Source of the DNA: Prevotella melaninogenica | Lineage (GTDB): Bacteria > Bacteroidota > Bacteroidia > Bacteroidales > Bacteroidaceae | Assembly (NCBI RefSeq): GCF_003609775.1 | Contig: NZ_AP018049.1 | Location: 124,001-188,000, forward strand | Reading direction: 5' to 3' | DNA length: 64,000 bases | Part shown: piece after piece, positions 18,189 to 26,276 of the stretch | How positions within the stretch are numbered: the stretch's first letter is position 1 | How the letters are laid out: every line of letters begins with the position of its first letter | Made by a program: the position numbers and the translations under genes | Notes under the pieces: model-generated | Database searches by the model: none | The model's input: only the letters and a program-made list of their open reading frames with translations | Told to the model about the DNA's origin: nothing

Positions 18189-18482
18189 CCCAGACCCGTA
18201 CTTCGTAATTGCTGCGCCCATCATTCAAGACTGTCAAATCGGGTCTTTCCTGTCAAGCCAATGATGCCTATGCGTATGCCAAACACATGGATTACGGATT
18301 TCTCGTTCCGTGAACAAACACTTTATCCGCAACTCTGCTATGTGGTGTATTGGCTTAACTCCATTTCTATGGGCAACACTTTTGTTGCAGATTTCAAGCA
18401 GCTTTTATCGAAATACCCATCAGTAAGAACTCGTTTATTAGGCTTTCCTCATAATTGGGAACAAGAGCCTTTGTGGAGATAA
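18189..18482 (+). pseudogene. Remnant of an Abi_2 (abortive infection) family gene
   Basis: Only the C-terminal ~97 residues survive. Reading through from 18189, the frame gives RPVLRNCCAHHSRLSNR and then the VFPVKPMMP...WITDF...LNSI...NTFVADF...GFPHNWEQEPLW end that is typical of Abi_2/AbiD-AbiF-like proteins. The RNCCAHH segment matches the R-x4-6-H motif of HEPN-type RNases in this family. There is no start codon or N-terminal domain, so it is a dead fragment, probably cut off when cfxA or its flank was acquired. It shows that the element once carried a phage-defence gene here. Confidence 0.7.
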
Positions 18483-18880
18483 AATAATTGCCCTGTTTCT
18501 TAAAAAGCACTGGGGCAAACCAGCTCCGTCTTTAATTGTTTCCAATAAATGGATTGTTTCAAGCCCCTATAGAAAGAGAACAAAAATTCCTGTGTGAAAA
18601 TTAATCTACGACAAGGAGCAAGCAAGGAGCAATATCAAACAAAAATCAATACCTTTGCAGTACATATGAGATAGACCAAAACAAAAGTGGAATATCGGAA
18701 ACGAATAGCAAGGAAAAGAGAAGAAACGACCCAAGTTGATGTCCTTTTTGAGTTAATAATCAATAAAAGCGTTAAATCTTCACCTTTTAGAATGTGCAAT
18801 TAAAAATAACAACCATATTTCTGACTTATTATCTATAAAATATTGAGTAATAATCGGTTGTAAATACTAACTCTAACGAC
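18483..18880 (+). other. Non-coding right end of the mobile element
   Basis: About 400 bases without a supportable gene. It contains the direct repeat GCAAGGAGCAA (in AAGGAGCAAGCAAGGAGCAA, about 18612-18632) and a TACCTTTG -7 box at 18650-18657 that points rightward, out of the element. The last bases (CTCTAACGAC) run into the resumed BspA frame. Confidence 0.5.
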
Positions 18881-20536
18881 GGTGGTGTGTTTGAAGGTTG
18901 TGAGTCGCTTACCTCTTTCACATTCCCAAGTAGTTATGCTTCAAACAACTTGCCAAGTTTTACCTTCAAGAATTGTACGAACTTAGCAACTATCAATTGG
19001 AATGGTTATAATCCAAAGCGTTTAAACAAGAATGCATTTGAGAATTGTGATAAAATCACATGGTCTCAAGTTCCTCAATCTGTAGAGGAGTTAGGCGATA
19101 ACTGCTTCTATCTCTGTGATGCTTTGACGTCTGTTGACCTCTCAAAAATCAAGAAGATGGACACAGGTGTGTTCTGGGCGACACCTTTAACATCTGTTGA
19201 ATGGCCTGCAGCTGTAACTGAAATTCCTGCAAATACATTCTGGGCTTGTGGCAAACTAACAACTATCAAGGGAATTCCTGGGCAGCCTGGTGCATGGGAT
19301 AACATCACTAAGATTGGTGAAAATGCATTCAATATGTGTACTGCTTTGACTACTATTAAGTTGCCAGCAGAGCTTAAGACAATTGATGCGCAGGCTTTCC
19401 GAAGCTGTGATCATTTAGCTACAGTAGACTATGGTACTAAGGTTGAAACTATCGGTGACGGTGCTTTCTGGTTTACTGGTGCACTGAAGAAGTTCTTCTT
19501 CAAGGGTTCTGTTAAGACACTCGGTGCTCATGCTTTCCGAGAGAGTGGACTTACTTGTGTTCACCTCAAGGGTGATATGACTATAGGTAAAGAGGCTTTC
19601 ATGAAGTGTGCAAGCTTGAAGTATGTTGAATTCCCAGCTACTTCTTCAGCTACTCAGCCATTGACTTATGTGGCTGAAGGTATGTTTGCCGATTGTACAA
19701 GTCTGCCTTTCATCACTCTTCCATCTACTGTAACAGAGATTAAAACAAAGGCTTTCGACGGTTGTTCAAGTCTGAAGTATGTAAATATCTTGGCTGCTTC
19801 TCCTGCAACATTGGGTGCTAATGCTTTCCCAACAACTGCTGGTGTATATGTAAAACCAAGCAAGCTTTCAGCTTATCAGGCAAATGCAGCTTGGAATGTT
19901 TATAGTCCTAAGGATACTTACGAGCAGACACTCGCTACGAAGTATGCAAGTTTCGACCATGATTTCCCTGTTTCTTTCGTAGCAAAGAATGGTCATGAAG
20001 CGTTGGAGGCATACGTTGGTCCAAGCACTTATAGAGTGACACAGCCAACCAAGATTCAGAAGATTTTGAAGATGATTAAGGTTACTTCAACAGCTGCTAA
20101 TGAAGGTGTTCTCCTCAAAGGTGAGGTTGGTAGAACCTATACTTATCAGATAGCAGAGGTTGATCCAGGCCTTTATACGGGTAATCGTATTATCGGTGTA
20201 CGTGAAGACACAACACTTGTACAGACCGAGACTGATGGTAAGAGCAACTGGGTTTTACAGCCAGATTATAAGCTTCACTTAGTTAGCAATGGAACTATTA
20301 AGAGTGGTCGTGCTTATGTTCATGAAACCAATGATGGTGATACAAGCTTTGGTGCAAAGGGAATTTACCTCTCTTTCGCTCTCAATGAAGAAAACAATAC
20401 TACTGGTATTGATAAAGTTGAGAATAAGAAGGATGATGAAGAGAATATTTATTACACACTGTCTGGTGTACGGGTAATCAACCCAACGGAGAAAGGTGTA
20501 TATATTAAGAACGGCAAAAAAGTTATTATACGATGA
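18881..20536 (+). pseudogene. BspA-like leucine-rich repeat protein, 3' half
   Basis: Resumes in frame as GGVFEGCESL and carries about a dozen further LRR_5 repeats (for example ITKIGENAFNMCTALTTIKLP, KYVNILAASPATLGANAF) to about residue 320. A beta-rich domain follows (about 330-510), then the C-terminal motif YYTLSGVRVINPTEKGVYIKNGKKVIIR, shared with the GH16 and GH66 proteins. It has lost its signal peptide and start; the nearest in-frame start-like codon is the GTG at 18887. A rightward promoter-like box lies 230 bases upstream in the element, so transcription is possible but export is not. The stop codon overlaps the ATG of the small acidic peptide P2. Confidence 0.85.
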
Positions 20537-20751
20537 AACGGAACTATATAGCTCCTGCAACAGAGCAAATAGCAGTTAAGATAGAGCAGCATTTATTGGA
20601 CTTATCTTTCGATGATACCGTTGTTGATCCAGGAACTGCACTGTCAAAGAAGAACGCATTTAATTCTGATGAAGATGAGGCAGATGATGCGTTGAGAGTT
20701 ACATCTTATGGTGAGATAAGCATTGGTAGAAACTCACTTTGGGATGAATAA
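20533..20751 (+). CDS. Small acidic peptide P2 (MKRNYIAP...)
   Basis: 72 residues with no signal peptide. Starts MKRNYIAP, continues with an amphipathic stretch (IAVKIEQHLLDLSFDD) and an acidic block (SDEDEADDA), and ends SLWDE. Its ATG overlaps the BspA stop (ATGA), so it was made by coupled translation with the BspA protein. With that gene split by the mobile element, its normal transcription is also broken. It shares layout with the peptides at 4913, 55587 and 58712, but here it follows rather than precedes its large partner. Function unknown. Confidence 0.68.
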   Translation: MKRNYIAPATEQIAVKIEQHLLDLSFDDTVVDPGTALSKKNAFNSDEDEADDALRVTSYGEISIGRNSLWDE

Positions 20752-20772
20752 TTACTAATATTGTTTACAGGT

Positions 20773-20823
20773 AAGGCATTGCTAAGTCTTGGCTTGAGAA
20801 AGTCAGGCTGTGGTAATGCCTTT
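20773..20823 (+). terminator. Hairpin terminator after P2
   Basis: AAGGCATT...AATGCCTT stem with a long, partly paired inner region (CTTGGCTTGAGAAAGTCAGG), then TTCT. It ends the former BspA-P2 transcript. Confidence 0.5.
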
Positions 20824-20890
20824 CTATATTAACCTAAAGAATTGAAGTTGCCGTATAAGGCACATTAATAATAACTAAAAAACAAACACC

Positions 20891-23800
20891 ATGAGATTAA
20901 AACGATTTCTTATTCTGTGGGTAACGCTGTCGTCAGCAGCCTTTTCATTTGCTGATGACTTTGTGTATGACAACCTCAAGTATGCTACCAACTCCGACAA
21001 TTCGGTGACATTGGTAGACGGAAAGGGTGCGAGTGGAGAGATTATTATCCCTTCTGAAGTTCGCAACAACAAGAATGTTTATACCGTTACAGCCATCGAA
21101 CACAACGCCTTTGAGCGTAACAACGCTATTACAGCAGTAACAATCCCAAGTTCGGTGAGTACTATTGGCTACAGTGCATTCAATGGTTGTAAGGGCTTGC
21201 GACGTGTGATGGATGCCTCACGTGTCACTGAGATGCAAGGCTTTGAGTACACTGATTGTACGAATTTAACCTCTGTAACCTTATCAGGAACACTACAAAA
21301 GATTGGTTATCGCTCTTTTGCTGGTAGCGCTTTAGCACATCTTGTATTACCAGCAAGCATGAGAGAGATTGGTAGCAGTGCTTTTGAAGATTGCCATCAA
21401 CTAAGAAATGTGCAGTTTAATACAGGTCTTCAGAACATAAAGGACCATGCTTTTAAGAATAGTGGCTTGGTATCTTTAGAGTTTTCTAATGACTTAAAGG
21501 AGATTGGGGAGTGGGCTTTTGAAGGCTGTGCAAGCCTAAAAACAGTTCAAATACCTCCGTCTGTAACAAGCTTAGGAATGGGTGCATTCTATCATTGTAT
21601 AGCTTTGGAGTCAGTTGTTATACCAACTACTCTTACGAACTTCAATGATAGAACCTTCAATGGATGCCGCAACTTGTCTGCCGTTTATTACTTAGGCAGC
21701 AGTTGCCCAAGCCTTGGACAATACACTTTTGCCGATGTTTCCGGTACTTTTGGCTTCTATGTAAAGCCATCAGCCCTGTCTGCTTTGCAAGGAATTGCAT
21801 TTATTTCTGATAAGGTAAAGGATAGTTTTCCTTATCAGCAAAGCAGTAAGTACACCACTTTTTCGCGTTCTTTTGATATTGACTTCACCACTGCTACGGG
21901 TCTAAAAGCCTATATAGCAAAGGAAAGTAATGGAAGAACTTCGGTCTCCCTGATACCTATTACAACAGCGAGTGCAGGCACAGGTCTCATCATAGAGGCT
22001 GTTCCAAACACAGTTTATCAACTCCGTTTAGCTGATAATGCAGCCCATTATGATGACAATGCACTGCGTGTTTCAACAGGAGAAACTATTAGTACTACAA
22101 CTTTAAAACTAAGAGAAGACATCACTTCTCGCTATGCTCCTGTAGAACTGACAACAGACAAGGTACGTTACGAGCCTGAGTCCACAGTTCGCTTTACATC
22201 AAAGTATCTTCTTCCTGATAATGTTAAAGTACGTTACTTACATGGCAATACAGTCGTAAAAACCGATGAAATCGGTGGAAAACAAAGTTGGTCTTGGAAG
22301 GTTCCAGCACAGAATTTTACTGGTTATCTGGCTGAAATCTATGTTGCTGATGGTATTGCCGAGCAGACACTTGCTACGATTGGTGTTGATGTTTCTACTG
22401 AATGGGGCCGCTTTCCACGCTATGGTTTCATCTCACACTATGGCTCTGACAAGACTGTTGAGCAGGTTAAAAAGGAAGTAGATATGCTTAATCGTTACCA
22501 CATGACTGGCATTCAGTTCTATGACTGGCAGTGGCAACATCACAAACTAATTCCTGAAGGCGCTTCACAATGGAAGGATGTTGGCTTACGCGATGTCTTC
22601 AAATCTTCTATAGAAAATTATATTACCAAGCTACATGAGGTTGGAAGCAAGTGTATGTTCTATGACTTGCTCTATGGTGTAACGGGTAATATTGTCGATG
22701 GAAAGCCAGAAACACCAGCAAATCTTGATGGGAAGGATGGTGTCAGCAGTGATTGGGGATGGATAGACCTGCATGCAAACGATAAGGATGGCTATGACCT
22801 TCATCAGGTACAGTATCCTTTAGGCTCATGGCCAAGTATCTACGTGATGAATCCTGGTAATCAGGATTGGGTGAACTATCTCTCTAAAGAAATAAAGAAG
22901 GTATATCAGCATCTTAAGTTTGATGGTTATCATATTGACCAATTAGGCCGTCAGCGCGAGGCTTATTATACCAATTTGCAGAGCAAGACAGAAGATGGTC
23001 AGAAGGTTTATACTGGTGGCGACCGCCGTGATACTCACGACTTCGAAGGCTATTATGCAAACTTTATCAATCGTATGAAATCCGATAGTAAAGATAAGTC
23101 CCTTGTAATGAATGCTGTTTCTACCTTTGGTGGACCTAAGATAGTTGGTACAGGTAACGTTGAATTCGGCTATAATGAGATGTGGGGTGCTGACGACTAT
23201 TTGTGGAACTACCGTAAAATAATACAGGACAATCGTCGTAATAATGGTAAGAATACTTTTAATACAGTCTTTGCAGCTTATCTACACTGTCGCAATGGAA
23301 ATGGTGGTCAGTTCCGCACAAGCAGTGCTCTGTTTGGCAATGCTACTATCTTCGCACTTGGTGGTTCTCGTATTGAGTTGAGTGGTGACCACATGTTGTT
23401 TACAGAGTACTTCCCTGATGATGCTCGAAAAATGTCTGACAAGTTGCAAAAGTCAATCATTCACTATTATGACTTCCTTGTTGCCTATGAAAACTACTTG
23501 CGAGATGGCAATGCTGAAACTTCTGTTAACATGACAATGGATGGTGTTAACGTGGTTGCATGGGATTTGTCTGATCCTAATCCAAGTGTCGCAGATGCTG
23601 CAGATCAGACGATTGGACCAAAGCCTTATAGTGTGAATACTTATAGCACTATGAAGGGAAACGTGACTGCAATACAGTTGTTGAATTATAGTAACTTCTC
23701 AAGAGACAACTTTAATATCCGTGATATAAAGGAAACAATGCCAGAGCCTAATGTCCTACTTAATAAGAAGATTGTTCTTGACGATGCTGCCCCTGTAGCC

Positions 23801-24220
23801 CGTATATGGGTAGCAAGTCCAGATTGCTTCGGTGGTGCTCCGCAAGAAGTTGTCTTTACACAGAATAATGGTAAGGTAACATTCACCCTACCTTCTCTGG
23901 AATATTGGACGATGGTGGTCGTTGAACACGGTAGTAAGGTGGATAATAGCACGGGAGAAGTACGTAATTACATTCTCCGTGGTGAATCCTTTATAGAGGC
24001 TTCGAATAATACTGTTCCTGCAGGCGAGGCTTACCTCTCTTTTCCTGCTAATATAGGAAAGACCTTGCAGCCATTGTTACCTTTGGTTCCTGTTACCGCA
24101 GGGATTACTAATGTAACTGATAACGGACGTGATGATTATTACACTGTGTCTGGTATCAAGGTTGATAAGCCTGTGAAAGGGGTTTATATCCATAAAGGTA
24201 AGAAACTGATAAGCAAGTAA
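20891..24220 (+). CDS. BspA-type LRR / GH66 dextranase-like fusion protein
   Basis: 1109 residues. Signal peptide (1-21) is followed by about ten LRR_5 repeats (about 48-290, e.g. VSTIGYSAFNGCKGLRRV) and a linker domain. A GH66 module spans about 430-1040, recognised by WGRFPRYGFISHYG, GIQFYDWQWQHH, FDGYHIDQLG and YNEMWGADDY. By comparison with Streptococcus dextranase, D683 (YHIDQLG) would be the nucleophile and E763 (YNEMW) the acid/base. The C-terminus (YYTVSGIKV...GVYIHKGKKLISK) carries the shared sorting-like motif. It probably cleaves alpha-1,6-glucan (dextran) at the cell surface, with the repeats giving adhesion. GH66 also includes cycloisomaltooligosaccharide transferases, which cannot be excluded. 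It lies 140 bases after P2 without a recognised promoter between. Confidence 0.88.
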   Translation: MRLKRFLILWVTLSSAAFSFADDFVYDNLKYATNSDNSVTLVDGKGASGEIIIPSEVRNNKNVYTVTAIEHNAFERNNAITAVTIPSSVSTIGYSAFNGCKGLRRVMDASRVTEMQGFEYTDCTNLTSVTLSGTLQKIGYRSFAGSALAHLVLPASMREIGSSAFEDCHQLRNVQFNTGLQNIKDHAFKNSGLVSLEFSNDLKEIGEWAFEGCASLKTVQIPPSVTSLGMGAFYHCIALESVVIPTTLTNFNDRTFNGCRNLSAVYYLGSSCPSLGQYTFADVSGTFGFYVKPSALSALQGIAFISDKVKDSFPYQQSSKYTTFSRSFDIDFTTATGLKAYIAKESNGRTSVSLIPITTASAGTGLIIEAVPNTVYQLRLADNAAHYDDNALRVSTGETISTTTLKLREDITSRYAPVELTTDKVRYEPESTVRFTSKYLLPDNVKVRYLHGNTVVKTDEIGGKQSWSWKVPAQNFTGYLAEIYVADGIAEQTLATIGVDVSTEWGRFPRYGFISHYGSDKTVEQVKKEVDMLNRYHMTGIQFYDWQWQHHKLIPEGASQWKDVGLRDVFKSSIENYITKLHEVGSKCMFYDLLYGVTGNIVDGKPETPANLDGKDGVSSDWGWIDLHANDKDGYDLHQVQYPLGSWPSIYVMNPGNQDWVNYLSKEIKKVYQHLKFDGYHIDQLGRQREAYYTNLQSKTEDGQKVYTGGDRRDTHDFEGYYANFINRMKSDSKDKSLVMNAVSTFGGPKIVGTGNVEFGYNEMWGADDYLWNYRKIIQDNRRNNGKNTFNTVFAAYLHCRNGNGGQFRTSSALFGNATIFALGGSRIELSGDHMLFTEYFPDDARKMSDKLQKSIIHYYDFLVAYENYLRDGNAETSVNMTMDGVNVVAWDLSDPNPSVADAADQTIGPKPYSVNTYSTMKGNVTAIQLLNYSNFSRDNFNIRDIKETMPEPNVLLNKKIVLDDAAPVARIWVASPDCFGGAPQEVVFTQNNGKVTFTLPSLEYWTMVVVEHGSKVDNSTGEVRNYILRGESFIEASNNTVPAGEAYLSFPANIGKTLQPLLPLVPVTAGITNVTDNGRDDYYTVSGIKVDKPVKGVYIHKGKKLISK

Positions 24221-24237
24221 AAAATAGCTAATTCTTA

Positions 24238-24312
24238 ATTACCCCCAATGGGGCATTAGTCATACTTACTATTCTACGTGAAGAGGTGTTCTAATGTCTG
24301 ATTGGGGGTAAA
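24238..24312 (+). terminator. Long hairpin after the GH66 gene (repeat family D-like)
   Basis: TTACCCCCAAT at the left pairs with ATTGGGGGTAA at the right across 75 bases, with further pairing between GCATTAG and CTAATGT. The arms resemble those of the family D elements at 55141, 58279 and 61743. It probably also serves as the 3' end of the GH66 transcript. Confidence 0.55.
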
Positions 24313-24380
24313 TAACTTCTATGACTTTATTAATGCTCACCAGCTATCCTATTATGCCTTTCTTTAATCTCTAATTAAAT

Positions 24381-24675
24381 ACTATGTCTATTCGTCTGCT
24401 GTAAACAACGCATTCTCATATCATTGATATTTGTAAACTATTTTCGTATGGTTCAAAACCAATACATGGTCTTTTGGCTTCTAAAAGATGCCTAATTGAC
24501 TTGCAAAAGATGCTCTTTTGAGGTCTTACTAACGCCCTTTTGAAGTCCAATTAAGCACCTTCTCGTTTACTGTTTTATAACTGATTGATTTTCTTTTAGT
24601 TACAAACCTAATCATTATACGTGTTTTTGTCCTTATTTATAGATGTTTTGTTCGGATTTATGTAATGATTTTTCA
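24381..24675 (+). repeat. Repeat family A, copy 3
   Basis: Almost identical to 7168-7460 over nearly 300 bases, starting with ACTATGTCTATTCGTCTG. Unlike copies 1 and 2 it has no family B hairpin after it. With the hairpin before it and repeat E after it, it accounts for most of the 700-base gap between the GH66 gene and 24921. Confidence 0.8.
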
Positions 24676-24713
24676 AATCGTAGTCTGTGTTTTTGAAGTA
24701 TTAAAACCTTTGT

Positions 24714-24779
24714 AACTTGACATAGCTCGCTACGCATGCATTGCCAAGACAGACAATCTAATCGATGATAAAACAAAAT
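24714..24779 (+). repeat. Repeat E, copy 1
   Basis: AACTTGACATAGCTCGCTAC and the following ~45 bases match the reverse complement of 61773-61838, with the shared pieces AGC-CGCTACGC-TGC, AAGACA, AATCT and ATAAAACAAAAT. The second copy lies inside a family D element. Confidence 0.6.
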
Positions 24780-24920
24780 ATGTTTATCCTTTAATAAAAC
24801 GATTTGGGGTTAATTGAGGAACCTAAAATAATACTATATTAATCATTTTTTATTGTTAAGAATAGGGTGTAAGAACGATCAACAGTAACGTTACTTTAAG
24901 AAAGGTGGTAGCAAATCCTT

Positions 24921-25244
24921 ATGCTCCAAATTACTAATTTGAAGGTAAATACACTGTCAGGAGTAGCGAATGGTAAGGTTACATTGACAGCAACTATCGT
25001 AACAACGTCTCCTATTGACGATATCGAAGTGGAGTTCCATGGTGATAAGGAGTATGATGTAGACATTTATGGTTACTATTATAATCAAGACTTTTCTATT
25101 CCTCGTGGCAACAAAGCATACGATACCAGCCAAGAAATTCAGATACCAACGACCGTCGAGCCGGGTGATTACCATTTTGTTATTCGTTTGACAGATCAAG
25201 CTGGTCACCAACAAATACGTGCTATGGCGATAAAAATAAAATAA
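24921..25244 (+). CDS. DUF4625-like domain, probably a remnant of a larger lipoprotein
   Basis: 107 residues forming one Ig-like/DUF4625 domain (ITNLKVNTLSGVANGKVTLT ... PTTVEPGDYHFVIRLTDQAG). DUF4625 proteins are normally lipoproteins with a signal peptide; none is present here. In another frame just upstream, the codons for NPYAP and a preceding stretch (TLRKVVANPYAP) would join naturally to QITNLKV if one base were removed near 24929, so the 5' part looks decayed. No promoter or good ribosome binding site precedes the ATG. Probably a gene fragment. Confidence 0.45.
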   Translation: MLQITNLKVNTLSGVANGKVTLTATIVTTSPIDDIEVEFHGDKEYDVDIYGYYYNQDFSIPRGNKAYDTSQEIQIPTTVEPGDYHFVIRLTDQAGHQQIRAMAIKIK

Positions 25245-25282
25245 AACTTGCACGATAAGGATAAATAAAGGTTAAAACATTC

Positions 25283-25312
25283 TTGTTTTTCATTCTAAAT
25301 ACAATATCTTTG
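25283..25312 (+). promoter_or_regulatory. Promoter of the NlpE-like lipoprotein gene
   Basis: TTG (25283-25285), a 19-base spacer and TATCTTTG (25305-25312), a textbook Bacteroidota promoter about 40 bases before the start codon. Confidence 0.75.
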
Positions 25313-25353
25313 CACCGTGAGAGTTAAAATAGAGTTTACATTATAAAACTAAA

Positions 25354-25821
25354 ATGATTATGAAAAAGATTATGTTTATGGTAGCTGCTTGCGCAGCTAT
25401 GGTAGCTTGTAACAATGGCAAGACTACTGCAAATAACGAGGGTGCAGATTCAACAGCTCAGGATTCAGTTGTTGCTGGTGACTCTGCTGTTTACGAGGGT
25501 TTGACACCTGCAGCTGATGTTGCTGGTATCAAGTATCGTGTTGCTTTGGCAAAGGATTCAACAAATGGTTTCAGCGTTTCTGAGTCTTACATGAAGTCTG
25601 ATTCTGAGGTTGATACTGTTTACAACTATACAGGTAACTATCAGGTTGTAGAGAAGGACGTTAAGGGTAAGAAGAATACTTACTACCAGTTCGAGTTGGG
25701 TAAGGACAATAAGACCAACTTCCTCGTAGTAAACGATTCTACACTTCGTCTTGTTAACTCTGACTTCGAGGAGCCAGCTGTTAATTCAAAGGATATGAAC
25801 TACGACTTGAAGTTGAAGTAA
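25354..25821 (+). CDS. NlpE-like outer-membrane lipoprotein lacking the metal-binding cysteines
   Basis: 155 residues. Lipoprotein signal with lipobox MVAC (Cys19); the start may instead be the second ATG, two codons in. A Thr/Ser/Asp-rich linker leads to a small beta-barrel of the NlpE N-terminal type: VYEGLTPAADVAGIKYRVAL and then repeated Y-x-V strands. NlpE proteins usually have a CxxC in the P-C-A-D-C-x-G loop; here it reads PAADVAG, so the metal/redox site is absent. Monocistronic, with its own promoter and a strong terminator. Codon choice (GGT, GCT, GAG) suggests high expression. Role probably structural or envelope-stress related; inferred. Confidence 0.7.
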   Translation: MIMKKIMFMVAACAAMVACNNGKTTANNEGADSTAQDSVVAGDSAVYEGLTPAADVAGIKYRVALAKDSTNGFSVSESYMKSDSEVDTVYNYTGNYQVVEKDVKGKKNTYYQFELGKDNKTNFLVVNDSTLRLVNSDFEEPAVNSKDMNYDLKLK

Positions 25822-25850
25822 GAAGAATCTGTAAACACAACACTAAAATA

Positions 25851-25892
25851 AAGGGGCTTGCCAGGGTTTAATACCTTGTGCAAGCCCTTTTT
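25851..25892 (+). terminator. Rho-independent terminator
   Basis: AAGGGGCTTGC pairs with GCAAGCCCTTTT and is followed by T residues, 30 bases after the NlpE-like gene. Confidence 0.8.
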
Positions 25893-26006
25893 ACTTAGAG
25901 TAAGCTTACGTCTCTTTATCAAATAAGAGAATACTTCTCTTTGCTTGTACGGCTCTTTTCTCACGTCATATTGTGGTCATTATAAGAATTGGTAAGAATG
26001 TGTTTA

Positions 26007-26083
26007 GGCTTTCGCACCATTGGTGTTAAGGCTCCGCACGATGTGTGCTAAGGCTCCGCACCATTGGTGCGGAGCGTTAACAC
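26007..26083. repeat. GC-rich palindromic repeat family C, copy 1
   Basis: GGCTCCGCACCATTGGTGCGGAG forms a near-perfect palindrome and is preceded by two degenerate GGCT..CGCAC units; GTGTTAAG...TTAACAC flanks it. Related blocks occur at 39731-39791 and 61407-61487. It lies in the 455-base gap before the minus-strand DUF3332 gene, where I also see two hairpins (26096-26116 and 26217-26251) and no gene. Confidence 0.7.
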
Positions 26084-26216
26084 GGTTGTAAGCGATGAAA
26101 AAGTCGAGGCTTTTTCGTTGTATATTTCTATAGTAAACACTAATAGAGGACATACGAGCGATGGCTATCAAGGTTGCACAAACCGCTTGGCACGACTTCT
26201 GGTGCTTCTTATAGAA

Positions 26217-26251
26217 ACAAAAATAGGGACACGTCTGTGCCCCTATTTTTA
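26217..26251 (-). terminator. Terminator of the DUF3332 gene
   Basis: AAAAATAGGG...CCCTATTTTT flanks ACACGTCTGTGC, with A/T tracts on both sides, 26 bases beyond the stop codon of the minus-strand gene. Confidence 0.7.
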
Positions 26252-26276
26252 TATTGCAATGTCACAAGAATGGATT

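Larger units (their letters stand above)
8799..18880 (+). mobile_element. Integrative mobilizable element carrying cfxA (Tn4555-like), inserted in a BspA gene
   Basis: About 10.08 kb. The left boundary lies at 8799-8805, where the BspA frame is lost; the right boundary is at about 18875-18880, where it resumes. Contents in order: HTH protein, tyrosine integrase, membrane protein, excisionase, AAA ATPase, primase-like protein, oriT region, MobV relaxase (frameshifted), and cfxA on the opposite strand, then an Abi_2 remnant. Most of its genes are visibly richer in G+C and in CTG/GCC codons than the host genes, as expected of transferred DNA. It has a relaxase but no type IV secretion genes, so it would depend on a helper conjugative element. 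No long terminal repeats are visible; the two junctions share only AA-GA around AATGAT and AACGAC. Confidence 0.85.
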
